This document shows, one piece after another, positions 41,792 to 50,034 of a stretch of 50,034 bases of DNA. The stretch covers positions 1 through 50,034 of the forward strand of contig NZ_FMZJ01000023.1 in NCBI RefSeq assembly GCF_900101455.1. The letters are read 5' to 3'. Position 1 is the first letter of the stretch; the number at the start of each line of letters is the position of its first letter. The position numbers and the translations under genes were made by a program. The stretch is from Sphingomonas sp. YR710 (GTDB taxonomy: Bacteria; Pseudomonadota; Alphaproteobacteria; Sphingomonadales; Sphingomonadaceae). The notes under the pieces were generated by a model. The model was not told the origin of the DNA. It did no database searches and worked only from the letters and a program-made list of their open reading frames with translations.

Positions 41792-44700
41792 CTAGTCAGC
41801 CCGCATAGCACCACGTGGCTCGCCATTGAGCCTGTTCGGCAAATCATCATCCCTGAACACGATGTAGATCGCGGGGATCACCAGCACCGTGAGCAGGGTT
41901 GAGGAAGCAAGGCCGAACAATAGGGAAATCGCCAGGCCCTGAAAAATGGGGTCGGTCAGAATTACAGCGGCCCCGATCATCGCCGCCGCCGCGGTCAGCA
42001 CGATCGGCTTGAACCGGATCGTTCCGGCTTCGATCAGCACCTCGCGCAGCGGCTTCCCCGGCTCGCTGCTGTGTCGGATGAAATCGACCAGCAGGATCGA
42101 GTTGCGCACGATGATGCCCGCGAGCGCGATGAACCCGATCATCGAGGTCGCGGTGAAGGGCGCTGCGAACAGCATGTGCCCGATGACAATGCCGACAAGC
42201 GTCAACGGGATTGGCGTGAGGATCACCAGCGGCAGCTTGAAGCTGCGGAATTGGGCGACAACCAGGATGTAAATGCCAAGCAGCGCGACCATGAACGCCG
42301 CGCCCATATCCCTGAAGGTGACCCAGGTTATCTCCCACTCGCCATCCCACAGCAGCGAGGTCACCGACTCGTCCTCGGGTTGGCCGGCGAGATGGACCAG
42401 CGGTTTGACGAGGCCATGCGCGGCCCAGTCATAGGCATCGACCGCCCTGTCCACGGCCAGCATCCCGTAGATCGGGGCTTCATATTCGCCGGCGAGTTCG
42501 GCCGTGACCATGTCAGCAAAGCGTCCGTCCCGGCGGAAGATCGCGGGGCTGCCTTGCTCCTCCTGCGCGTCGACAACCGCACCCAACTCAACAAGTTGCC
42601 CGCTCGATGTGGTCGCGACCGGTGTGCTGGCCAATGTTCGCGTCCAGCTGCGTCCCGACTGCGGCAGGGCGATCGTGATCGGCAATGGCGTGCGGCCGTC
42701 CCCGCGCGGCGCATATCCGATCGTCCGGTTGCCCATCAGCGCATCAATCGAATCGGAGATCTGGCGCTCCGAAAGGCCGTAATAATCGATACGGTCGCGC
42801 TGCGGGACCAGGCGCAACTTCGGCCGCGGCACGCCCAAGCTGTTGTCGACGTCGACGATATAAGGAACCGACTTGAAGATCTTCTCCAGTTCGATCGCGG
42901 TGTGCTGGCGTGTGGTTGCATCGGGGCCATAGACTTCGGCCAGCAGGGTAGCGAGCACAGGCGGTCCGGGCGGCGTTTCGACGACCTTGATCGAGCTACC
43001 GGCGGGCAACTGCAGGCCCTTCAGCTTGGCCCGAAGATCGAGGGCAATCTCATGGCTCGAGCGATCCCTATTCCCTTTTGGGAGGAGGGTCACCATTATG
43101 TCTCCCATCTCGGGACGGCTGCGCAGGAAATAATGCCGAACGAGTCCGTTGAAATTGAACGGAGCCGATGTTCCGACATAGGCCTCCATCGCCTTGGCCT
43201 CGGGCAGCAAGCGCGCAATGGCGGCAGCATTCTCCAGAACCCGACCGGTTGCCTCGAGGCTGGTCCCCTCGGGCATGTCCACCACGATCTGGACCTCCGA
43301 TTTGTTGTCGAAGGGCAGCAGCTTCACCGTCACCGCCTTGAAGTAGAACATCGAACAGGCAAGCACCGTGGCGACGATGACCGCGATCAGGAAGTTGCGG
43401 GCCGAGGTCCGGCTGTCGATCACCCGATGGGCGATGCGGCCATATAATTTGCCCAGCCGACCGCCGCTCTCGTCGTGGCCGTCCCCGACTGCGAGCGTCT
43501 TGCGCGCGAAGCGTATCATCAGCCACGGCGCGATGACCACGGCCACGAAGAAGGAGAAGATCATCGCCGCCGAGGCATTGACGGGAATGGGGGCCATATA
43601 GGGTCCCATGAGACCCGACACGAAGAGCATTGGCAACAACGCCGCCACCACGGTGAGCGTCGCGACAACGGTGGGATTGCCGACTTCGGCCACGGCCTCG
43701 ATCGCAGCCTGGGAGCGGCTCCGTCCATCCGGCATCGCCCAATGCCGGGCGATATTCTCGATCATGACGATGGCGTCATCGACGAGAATGCCGATCGAGA
43801 AGATCAGCGCGAACAAGCTGACCCGGTTGATCGTGTAACCCATGGCGTAGGAGGCGAACATGGTTAGCAGAATCGTCGTCGGAATGACGACAGCGGTCAC
43901 TCCCGCCTCGCGCCAACCGATTGCGAAGCCGATCAGCACGACGATCGAAAAGGTCGCGAGCGCGAGATGGAAGAGCAACTCGTTGGCTTTCTCGTTCGCT
44001 GTCGCGCCATAGTTGCGGCTGACCGCGACATCCACGCCGTCGGGAATGAGCTTGCCTTTGAGCTGCTCGACCCGTGTCAGGATCGCCCCCGATACCATGA
44101 CCGCATTGGCACCGGATCGCTTGGCGATCGCGAGGCTTACCGCAGGCGAACTGTCCCATCGTTCACCGCTCTTCGCCCAGCGCCAGGCGCGCGACTGATC
44201 CTCGCGCGGGCCCTGAGCGACTTGAGCGACATCGCGGAGATAGACGGGTTGACCGCTCGCCGAGCGCACGGTGAGCAGGCCGACTTCTCCCGCGGACGAG
44301 AGCGTGCGGCCGGCTGTGACCGACACCGCCCTGCCTGCATCGCGGATGCTGCCGGCCGGAAAACTGCGATTGGCCTCGCTCGCCGCCTCGATGACTCGGT
44401 CGAGCGGCACAGCATATTGGCTCAGTTTGGCGGGATCGGGCGCGATGCGGATCTCCTCGGGCCGGCCGCCTGCGATGAAGGTCAGGCCGACATTGTCGAC
44501 CTTGGCGATCTCGGTCCGCAGCTTCGAGGCCAGTTCATGAAGCGTCTGATCGTTCCAGCGGCCGGCCGCGCTGCGCCTGGGCGAGAGCGTCAGCACCACG
44601 ATCGGAACATCATTGATCCCGCGCACCGTGACCTTCGGATCGGGAATGCCGACTGGAATGCGATCCCAGTTGGCGCGCAACTTCTCCTCGATGCGAGTTG

Positions 44701-45028
44701 CAGCATCCTCGGGATTCGACCCGACCAGGAAGCGAGCGGTGACCATCACGCCATCGTCTTCCGCCTGGGTATAGACATGCTCGACGCCGTCGACGCTCTT
44801 GACGAACGTCTCGAGCGGAATGCCGACTAGTTCGATCGCGTCGGCCGCCGCCAGGCCCGGTGCCATCACCTGGATATCCACCATCGGTACGCTGATCTGC
44901 GGTTCTTCCTCGCGCGGGATCGAGAAGAGCGCGAGCAGGCCGACGGCGATAGCCGCCATGAGGAAGAGCGGTGTCAGCGGCGACCTGATCGTGGCGCGGG
45001 TCAGCCGTCCGGAAAGGCCCAGGTTCAT
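41792..45028 (-). CDS. RND efflux permease
   Basis: This 1078-residue protein has the complete two-fold RND layout: a first helix (SPLTPLFLMAAIAVGLLALF), a first periplasmic loop, helices 2-6, a second loop and helices 8-12. The proton-relay Asp pair is in FSIGILVDDAIVMIENIARH. The IPREEEPQISVPMVDIQ start and CxxC-free metal path fit multidrug-type (HAE-like) rather than classical heavy-metal pumps, though substrate cannot be read from sequence. It is coupled by ATGA to its adaptor. The TolC-family channel is encoded divergently with sulfide:quinone oxidoreductase, which suggests one tripartite pump. Confidence 0.9.
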   Translation of the reverse strand: MNLGLSGRLTRATIRSPLTPLFLMAAIAVGLLALFSIPREEEPQISVPMVDIQVMAPGLAAADAIELVGIPLETFVKSVDGVEHVYTQAEDDGVMVTARFLVGSNPEDAATRIEEKLRANWDRIPVGIPDPKVTVRGINDVPIVVLTLSPRRSAAGRWNDQTLHELASKLRTEIAKVDNVGLTFIAGGRPEEIRIAPDPAKLSQYAVPLDRVIEAASEANRSFPAGSIRDAGRAVSVTAGRTLSSAGEVGLLTVRSASGQPVYLRDVAQVAQGPREDQSRAWRWAKSGERWDSSPAVSLAIAKRSGANAVMVSGAILTRVEQLKGKLIPDGVDVAVSRNYGATANEKANELLFHLALATFSIVVLIGFAIGWREAGVTAVVIPTTILLTMFASYAMGYTINRVSLFALIFSIGILVDDAIVMIENIARHWAMPDGRSRSQAAIEAVAEVGNPTVVATLTVVAALLPMLFVSGLMGPYMAPIPVNASAAMIFSFFVAVVIAPWLMIRFARKTLAVGDGHDESGGRLGKLYGRIAHRVIDSRTSARNFLIAVIVATVLACSMFYFKAVTVKLLPFDNKSEVQIVVDMPEGTSLEATGRVLENAAAIARLLPEAKAMEAYVGTSAPFNFNGLVRHYFLRSRPEMGDIMVTLLPKGNRDRSSHEIALDLRAKLKGLQLPAGSSIKVVETPPGPPVLATLLAEVYGPDATTRQHTAIELEKIFKSVPYIVDVDNSLGVPRPKLRLVPQRDRIDYYGLSERQISDSIDALMGNRTIGYAPRGDGRTPLPITIALPQSGRSWTRTLASTPVATTSSGQLVELGAVVDAQEEQGSPAIFRRDGRFADMVTAELAGEYEAPIYGMLAVDRAVDAYDWAAHGLVKPLVHLAGQPEDESVTSLLWDGEWEITWVTFRDMGAAFMVALLGIYILVVAQFRSFKLPLVILTPIPLTLVGIVIGHMLFAAPFTATSMIGFIALAGIIVRNSILLVDFIRHSSEPGKPLREVLIEAGTIRFKPIVLTAAAAMIGAAVILTDPIFQGLAISLLFGLASSTLLTVLVIPAIYIVFRDDDLPNRLNGEPRGAMRAD

Positions 45029-46050
45029 TTGCCCTTGGCCCTCAGAAAAAGGATGTCGCCGGGGCCGACGCCGCTCAGTATCTCGGCTTTGGCCGGATCG
45101 GCTGTTGGCGCGATTTGAACCGGTACGGCGCTAATGCGCCCGTCGGAGGTCAGGACATCGACCTGATCGATGCCGTAGCGCGTCGCTATGAAACGGCGCG
45201 GGACCACTAGCGCACTTCTCCGCCCGATCGCGATCGACACCCCGATCCGTCGGCCCACCAGATCGGTTGAGAGTCCCGGCACGGTCGCATCGAGGCGCAG
45301 GCGTCCAGCGGTGACTGCGGGATAGACCTGGCTGACGCGCCCCTGACGCGATCCGTCGGGCAAGTCTCCCAGCGCGACCAGCACTTCCGCTCCGGTGCGC
45401 ACCTGGCTGGCAATCGATTCGGGGAGTTCGAGACGCAAAACCGGCGGCCCAGCGGTGATGGTCGCTATCGACATTCCCGGTGCCACAACTGACCCCTCCG
45501 GAATATCCGCTCTAAGCACGCGGCCGGTGGACGGCGCGAGTACTACGCCCTGTCCCGCGACGCTCGCGCTCGCGCCGCGCTGCGCTCGTGCTGCAGCGAG
45601 CCGGGCATCGGCAGTCCTTGCCGTCGCGATTGCCTGATCGAGCCTCGCCTTCGCGTAAACCTTGTGGTCGTAGAGATCCTGGACACGGCTAAGATCCAAC
45701 CCTGCCCGCGCGGCCTCCGCTTGTGCGGCGACAACCTGTGCGTCATAGGCGCCGGTTTCATAGCCCAGGCGCGCATCGACGATCATACCGATCCGCTGAC
45801 CCTTTCGTACCACATCGCCTTCGCGGACGGACAGGCGAGCCAACGTGCCCGCGATACGCGCGCGCGCCTCGGCGGAGTCCCGGGTAGTAATCTCGGCGCC
45901 GACCGCCTTCATGTCGGTGATCTCGGTGGGCATGAGCACGAGTCGCTCGCCCGCTGGCCGCAGGGCGACCTCCCGTTCCTGAGGGGCGCTGTCGCCGCAG
46001 CCCGTCAGCAGCAGCGCGCTCACCGCGATCAGCCATGTCCATCTCGCCAT
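45025..46050 (-). CDS. RND periplasmic adaptor lipoprotein
   Basis: This 341-residue protein has a lipoprotein signal with lipobox LLTGC (Cys near 18). A split lipoyl domain follows (ARIAGTLARLSVREGDVVRKGQRIGMI and VVLAPSTGRVLRADIPEGSVVAPG) around a short coiled-coil hairpin. The beta-barrel and proximal part contains RRFIATRYGIDQVDVLTSDG and ends VGPGDILFLRAKGK. It connects the RND permease to the outer-membrane channel. It is divergent from the SQR gene with 193 bp between start codons, which should hold both promoters. Confidence 0.9.
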   Translation of the reverse strand: MARWTWLIAVSALLLTGCGDSAPQEREVALRPAGERLVLMPTEITDMKAVGAEITTRDSAEARARIAGTLARLSVREGDVVRKGQRIGMIVDARLGYETGAYDAQVVAAQAEAARAGLDLSRVQDLYDHKVYAKARLDQAIATARTADARLAAARAQRGASASVAGQGVVLAPSTGRVLRADIPEGSVVAPGMSIATITAGPPVLRLELPESIASQVRTGAEVLVALGDLPDGSRQGRVSQVYPAVTAGRLRLDATVPGLSTDLVGRRIGVSIAIGRRSALVVPRRFIATRYGIDQVDVLTSDGRISAVPVQIAPTADPAKAEILSGVGPGDILFLRAKGK

Positions 46051-46243
46051 TAACGGCCCCTATCGTCGCGCGTCAGCTACACTCAGCTTGATCCGATCCT
46101 GTGTCATTGAAGCACGCCGGGCCTTGCAGCTGCATTGGGAACATTACGCGGTGCGACCGCTAGCCAAAGCCGCTTTACTGTGCGGCGTGCGGCTCCCCTC
46201 AGTCCGGTCGGGCCGACGCATGCTGGTTAGCGAAGGTACAGCA

Positions 46244-47530
46244 ATGTCGATGAGCAAGCCGAAAATCGTGGTGCTGGGCGCTGGCTTGGGTGGCACGATC
46301 GCCGCCTATGAGATCAAGGCGATGGCGGGTGAGCGCGCCGACGTGATGATGGTGTCCGCTTCGGATACCTACTCCTTCATCCCATCAAATCCCTGGGTCG
46401 CGGTTCGTTGGCGCGCGCCAGAAGCGATCCAGGTTTTCCTGCCGCCCATATTTGCCAAAAAGAAGATCGCCTTCACCGCGGCCGGCGCGAAACGTCTCCA
46501 TGCCGCTGATAAACGGCTGGAACTCAACGACGGCATCAACATCGAATATGATTACCTGGTCATCGCCACGGGTCCCGATCTGGCGTTCGACGAGATCGAG
46601 GGGCTGGGACCGAACGGCGGCCACACCGTCTCGATCTGCCAAACTGCACACGCCTCAGCCGCGGCTGACGCCTTCGACCGTTTCGTCGAGAACCCTGGGC
46701 CGATTGTCGTCGGCGCGGTGCAGGGGGCCTCCTGTTACGGCCCCGCTTATGAGTTCGCGCTGATCCTCGATACCGAACTGAGGCGTCGCAAGATTCGCGA
46801 CAAGGTGCCGATGACCTTCGTTACCGCCGAGCCCTATATCGGTCATCTCGGCCTTGACGGCGTGGGTGACACCAAGTCGTTGCTCGAAAGCGAGTTGAGG
46901 AACCGCCACATCAAATGGATCACCAACGCCCGCGTCACGAAGGTCGAGGCAGGCATGATGCACGTTGAGGAGGTCGCCGAAAGCGGCGCCGTGGCAAAGA
47001 CACATGACCTGCCCTTCGGCTATTCGATGCTTCTGCCGGCCTTCCGCGGCGTGCCGGCGGTCCGCAATATCGAAGGCCTCACCAATCCGCGCGGTTTCAT
47101 CCTCGTCGACAAGCACCAACGCAACCCGGCCTATCCCGAAATCTTCGGGCTCGGCGTCTGCATCGCGATCCCGCCCACCGGGCCAACGCTCGTGCCGGTC
47201 GGCGTCCCCAAGACCGGATTCATGATCGAGAGCATGGTTACGGCGATCACCGCAAATCTGGATGCGATTCTGGACGGTAGAGAACCGACTTCCGAGGCGA
47301 CCTGGAACGCCGTCTGCCTCGCCGACTTCGGCGATGGGGGGGTGGCCTTCGTCGCCCAGCCGCAAATACCTCCGCGCAACGTCAACTGGTCCGCGAGCGG
47401 CAAATGGGTGCATCTCGCGAAGATCGCGTTCGAAAAATATTTTCTGCGGAAGGTCCGTAAGGGCGAAAGCGAGCCCTTCTACGAAAAGCTCGCCCTCCAA
47501 TTGATGGGCATCCGCAAGCTGCGGATGTGA
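46244..47530 (+). CDS. sqr: Sulfide:quinone oxidoreductase
   Basis: This 428-residue flavoprotein starts KIVVLGAGLGGTIAAYEIK (FAD-binding GxGxxG). Cys132 (SICQTAHA), Cys164 (GASCYGPAYEFAL) and Cys358 (ATWNAVCLADFGD) lie where the Acidithiobacillus ferrooxidans enzyme has its three essential cysteines, and EPYIGHLGLDGVGD, VPTGxPKTGYMIES-like VGVPKTGFMIES and VHLAKIAFEKYFLRK are kept. It oxidises sulfide to zero-valent sulfur or polysulfide and reduces quinone at the inner membrane. ATG 46244 has GAAGG upstream; ATG 46220 is an alternative. It leads an operon with DUF2892, a TolC-family channel and an AhpD-like protein. Confidence 0.92.
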   Translation: MSMSKPKIVVLGAGLGGTIAAYEIKAMAGERADVMMVSASDTYSFIPSNPWVAVRWRAPEAIQVFLPPIFAKKKIAFTAAGAKRLHAADKRLELNDGINIEYDYLVIATGPDLAFDEIEGLGPNGGHTVSICQTAHASAAADAFDRFVENPGPIVVGAVQGASCYGPAYEFALILDTELRRRKIRDKVPMTFVTAEPYIGHLGLDGVGDTKSLLESELRNRHIKWITNARVTKVEAGMMHVEEVAESGAVAKTHDLPFGYSMLLPAFRGVPAVRNIEGLTNPRGFILVDKHQRNPAYPEIFGLGVCIAIPPTGPTLVPVGVPKTGFMIESMVTAITANLDAILDGREPTSEATWNAVCLADFGDGGVAFVAQPQIPPRNVNWSASGKWVHLAKIAFEKYFLRKVRKGESEPFYEKLALQLMGIRKLRM

Positions 47531-47559
47531 TCGCTCTATTTGCTCGAAAGGAAATCGCA

Positions 47560-47763
47560 ATGACCCTTGATCGCGCCGTCATGATCTTCGCAGGCTGTGT
47601 TGTCCTTCTCGGACTGGTCCTGGCCCTGACAGTCCACCCTTACTGGCTTGCGCTTACCGCCTTCGCTGGCCTCAACATGATCCAGTCGGGTTTCACCGGC
47701 TTCTGTCCGGCGGCGATCCTGTTCAAGAAGCTCGGCGTGCAGCCGGGGACCGCCTTCAAATGA
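47560..47763 (+). CDS. DUF2892 family membrane protein
   Basis: This 67-residue protein begins MTLDRAVMIFAGCVVLLGLVLAL. It has two membrane helices and the conserved turn FAGLNMIQSGFTGFCPAAILFKKLGV with its cysteine. The same domain forms the membrane anchor of some rhodaneses (YgaP type) and accompanies sulfur genes. GAAAGGA lies upstream of ATG 47560. The stop overlaps the TolC-family start (ATGA). It may hand sulfane sulfur to, or receive it from, SQR at the membrane; this is inference. Confidence 0.9.
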   Translation: MTLDRAVMIFAGCVVLLGLVLALTVHPYWLALTAFAGLNMIQSGFTGFCPAAILFKKLGVQPGTAFK

Positions 47764-49031
47764 GCCGATCGCGCCGCGCTGCCAGCCTAATGCTGTGGTT
47801 CGCGGCGCCGTTGGCAATGAGCACGGTAGCCGGTGCCACTACACTCGAGCAGGCGATCGCCTCCGCCATCGGCCATGCCCCCGAGATCACCATCGCGGAC
47901 GCGGAAGCCGATGCGGCCGGGGCGCGGCTCGATCAGGCGCGTTCAGGTCGCATGCCCACCGCGACCCTCACGGGAACAATCGGATATGGCCGCCTCAATC
48001 CACAGAATTTCTTCGGCCTCGGCGCGGCCAATGTCACGCCCCGTGCGGCGCAGGCGACCATCGAACAGCCTCTGTTCAGCGGCGGACGTGTGAGCGCGGG
48101 AATAGATCAGGCGCGGGCTGGAGTCGCTGGCGCCTCCGCACTGAAAGCGTCCACGCGAAGCCAGCTCGTTACCGCTGTGGTCGCGGCTTATGGGGAAGTC
48201 CTGGCTTCCGCCCGCATGGTCGATCTTTTTGATCGTCTCGTTTCGGAAACGACCGAGATCGAGCATCAGGCTCGTCGGCGCTATCGTGCCGGAGAGAGCC
48301 CGAACACCGATGTGGCTCAGGCCACTGCACGTCTTGCCGAAGCGCGCGCCGGGTTGTCCCGGGCGCAGGGTACTCAGGTCTCGGCGCAAGCCCATTTCAA
48401 TAATCTGACCGGGCTTGACCCGACTAACCTAGAACCGCTGCCAGCGAATCCCGAACTCCCCGCCACGCTTGAAGACGCGATGGACGCGGCCACGCGCGGA
48501 AATCCCTTGCTGGCGCAGGCGGAGGCCGCCCTGCACGCCGCCCAAGCAGCCGCACGTGGCGCGCGGGCGGAGCGCCTACCTGTGATCGGCGCCTTTGCCG
48601 AAGCGTCCACTGTCCGCGATCAATTCTTTCCCGATTATCGTGCCGATAGCACGACGGTCGGTGTTCGCGCCCGCTGGCAGCTGTTCAGTGGCGGGCGCAT
48701 CTCGGGGAAAATTGCCGAGGCCGGAAGTGAGGAGCGAGCTGCCGATGCCCGGCTGTGGGCCGCCCGGATGCAAGTTGGAGAGCAAATCGTCTCCGCCTTT
48801 CAGGAGGTCCACACCACGCTGCTCGTCGAACAGGCCGCGTCGGACCAGACAACCGCAGCCGGGGAAGCCCTCGAAAGCGTCCGCCACGAAGTGCGCGTCG
48901 GCCTCAAACCGCAGCTCGACCTGCTTGACGCGGAACGCGAAGCGATCGGCGCACAATCCAGCCTCGCGCGCGCGCATATCGATCGCTCCGTCGCAGCTTA
49001 TCGGCTGTTGAGCCTTCTCGGACAGCATTGA
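47760..49031 (+). CDS. TolC-family outer-membrane efflux protein
   Basis: This 423-residue protein has an N-terminal signal peptide (to about AGATT). Two homologous halves of coiled-coil helices and beta segments follow, for example TLEQAIASAIGHAPEITIADAEADAAGARLDQARSG and LEDAMDAATRGNPLLAQAEAALHAAQAAARGARAE. It also carries GRVSAGIDQARAG and the closing LDAEREAIGAQSSLARAHIDRSVAAYRLLSLLG. It should form the outer-membrane channel for the divergently encoded RND pump. Its start overlaps the DUF2892 stop. No gap or frame change is seen. Confidence 0.92.
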   Translation: MSRSRRAASLMLWFAAPLAMSTVAGATTLEQAIASAIGHAPEITIADAEADAAGARLDQARSGRMPTATLTGTIGYGRLNPQNFFGLGAANVTPRAAQATIEQPLFSGGRVSAGIDQARAGVAGASALKASTRSQLVTAVVAAYGEVLASARMVDLFDRLVSETTEIEHQARRRYRAGESPNTDVAQATARLAEARAGLSRAQGTQVSAQAHFNNLTGLDPTNLEPLPANPELPATLEDAMDAATRGNPLLAQAEAALHAAQAAARGARAERLPVIGAFAEASTVRDQFFPDYRADSTTVGVRARWQLFSGGRISGKIAEAGSEERAADARLWAARMQVGEQIVSAFQEVHTTLLVEQAASDQTTAAGEALESVRHEVRVGLKPQLDLLDAEREAIGAQSSLARAHIDRSVAAYRLLSLLGQH

Positions 49032-49045
49032 ACAAGGATCACGAC

Positions 49046-49393
49046 ATGCACAAGGATTGGCCAGCCATTGCGGGGCAGCTATCGGGAGCTATCAAGGAAG
49101 TCCGTCTCGGCAGCCCGGAAGTCATGAAGGCCTTCTCGGCCATGGCGCGAGCCGCAACCGAAGCCGGGACGCTCGATACCAAAACGAAAGAGCTCATCGC
49201 CCTCGCGATTTCCGTGGCGATCCGGTGTGATGGCTGCGTTGCCTTCCATTCGCAAGCGGCCGTCAAGCAAGGGGCGACGCGCGAGGAGATTATGGAGGTG
49301 ATGGGGATGGCGCTCTACATGGGCGCCGGCCCCAGCCTTATGTACGCAGCGCAGGCAGTGGAGGCGTTCGACCAGTTCGCTCAAACCGATTAG
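49046..49393 (+). CDS. Carboxymuconolactone decarboxylase/AhpD-like protein
   Basis: This 115-residue protein has the AhpD core DTKTKELIALAISVAIRCDGCVAFHSQAAVKQGATREEIMEVMGMAL with the CxxC redox pair and the following histidine. Such proteins act as disulfide reductants or peroxidase partners. Within the SQR operon a role with persulfide or thiol chemistry is plausible. ATG 49046 has AAGGA at proper spacing; a TTG overlapping the previous stop is less likely. Confidence 0.88.
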   Translation: MHKDWPAIAGQLSGAIKEVRLGSPEVMKAFSAMARAATEAGTLDTKTKELIALAISVAIRCDGCVAFHSQAAVKQGATREEIMEVMGMALYMGAGPSLMYAAQAVEAFDQFAQTD

Positions 49394-49428
49394 CTCTGCG
49401 CTTCGATCTCCGAAATATTATCCCGTCG

Positions 49429-49638
49429 ATGATCCGCACGAGGTATGCAAGAATGACCCAACCTATGATGGCACTCCTTGATGGTCTCATTATAGGTATC
49501 TCGGGAGTACTTATCTTTGGCCTTTTACATCACGTGAATAGACGTCCGAATATGGGTATTGGCCCCCTGTCCGAGAAATCATACTTGATTATAATTTTCA
49601 CCGTTTCGGCAATTTTTGCAGCATGGATATTCAAATAA
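49429..49638 (+). CDS. Possible small two-helix membrane protein
   Basis: This 69-residue frame has two hydrophobic stretches, LLDGLIIGISGVLIFGLLHHV and SYLIIIFTVSAIFAAWIF. Codon use is AT-rich and unlike its neighbours, and there is no clear ribosome site before ATG 49429; ATG 49453 is an alternative. I recognise no family. The composition change suggests a different origin from the SQR operon. Confidence 0.4.
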   Translation: MIRTRYARMTQPMMALLDGLIIGISGVLIFGLLHHVNRRPNMGIGPLSEKSYLIIIFTVSAIFAAWIFK

Positions 49639-50034
49639 TATATTCGCACTTACTAATTTGGACATTGGCGCGAAATTTCTGCGCCATAACAAGGGTCAGC
49701 GTGCGGAAATGCTAGTCACAAGAGGTTTGGTCACTTGATTTAAAAGTCCACTGGCCGGATCAACAGACGCGGAGCAGCAACCTCGGTCGCTACCGATCTT
49801 GCTGCTACACTGAAACGCAGTGCTTCTAGGGCTCTCGGCTCTTGCGGTCAACGACGCGGCGCGCTCACCTCTTCGGGCAAGTTAAACCATCGGCTCTTCG
49901 GGTCCTATTGCCGATCTGACCGAAAGACTGCTGTTCCACTAGAGTTTTTCCGCTTGTGATTGAATCGAAGGGGTTCTCTGGCGGATAGATTTGTGATTCA
50001 AGCTGGCCACTGGTGAGGAGGCCAGCATAGATGA
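49639..50034 (+). other. Gene-free right edge, possible start of an insertion sequence
   Basis: No complete gene is visible. The stretch around 49936 reads CACTAGAGTTTTTCCGC. The last bases, gaggaggccagcatagatga, place a ribosome site before an ATG at the very end of the window. A CTAG target followed by a leader and a short-distance start resembles the beginning of an IS630-type element, but the gene lies outside the window. Confidence 0.25.

Noticed and set aside
46160-46200. GGAACATT near 46179 as a copy of the shared upstream element or an EcfG promoter
   Set aside because: Only eight bases agree with the alcohol dehydrogenase element, TTCCGTAA is absent, and no CGTT occurs at the spacing required for EcfG.
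1-50034. CRISPR arrays, rRNA, tRNA
   Set aside because: I saw no regularly spaced direct repeats beyond the three candidate iterons and no cloverleaf or rRNA sequence that I could support by eye.

Overview
The window reads as sphingomonad (Sphingomonadales, Alphaproteobacteria) accessory DNA carried on a plasmid or integrative conjugative element. The GC-rich coding style, the RepA/ParA/TraF/DUF2840/DUF736/DUF2285 backbone and the cargo families all suggest this. The assignment is inference from family recognition; no rRNA, tRNA or housekeeping chromosomal block is present to confirm it.

Layout. (1) 0.1-5.3 kb, all minus strand: a conjugation and maintenance backbone. In transcription order it holds an excisionase-like HTH protein, RepA, a candidate iteron array, a perfect palindrome, ParA, a ribbon-helix-helix partner, DUF2840, the TraF-type S26 peptidase, DUF736, a frameshifted lytic transglycosylase, a candidate IncP-type oriT and a 3'-truncated relaxase. 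(2) 5.3-29.8 kb: a cargo island whose large genes are intact. It contains a zinc alcohol dehydrogenase; a polysaccharide deacetylase/glycosidase pair; a histidine kinase, BON protein and Bax-inhibitor protein group; PolX; a small ORF with nicotinamidase, nicotinate phosphoribosyltransferase and a phosphotransferase; and, on the other strand, a universal stress protein, a giant cyclic beta-1,2-glucan synthase, a nitroreductase and a PRPP synthetase. The right edge is AT-richer and carries a receiver-only response regulator, a 46-aa ORF and a broken receiver gene. (3) 29.8-32.8 kb: more backbone genes in the same orientation (DUF2285, XRE, a second DUF736), partly decayed. (4) 33.2-36.0 kb: a damaged IS1182-type transposase fused to the tail of an RcnR/CsoR-like regulator, then a frameshifted nickel/cobalt exporter. 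(5) 36.0-41.4 kb: a MacAB-like ABC exporter operon headed by a cytochrome b561-like protein. (6) 41.8-49.4 kb: a divergent locus with an RND pump and adaptor on one strand and sulfide:quinone oxidoreductase, DUF2892, a TolC-family channel and an AhpD-like protein on the other.

How the genes fit together. Nicotinamidase, nicotinate phosphoribosyltransferase and PRPP synthetase form a near-complete route from nicotinamide to nicotinate mononucleotide. With the stress protein, nitroreductase, alcohol dehydrogenase, BON and BI-1 proteins and DNA repair polymerase they look like a survival or low-oxygen fitness island. The SQR/RND/TolC locus suggests sulfide oxidation coupled to export of an unknown compound. 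A shared sequence around TTCCGTAA lies upstream of four of these transcription units and could be a common control element.

Single-base frameshifts, one nonsense codon and truncations cluster in the backbone and metal-resistance parts, while the large cargo genes are open. The element may therefore have lost self-transfer but kept its payload.
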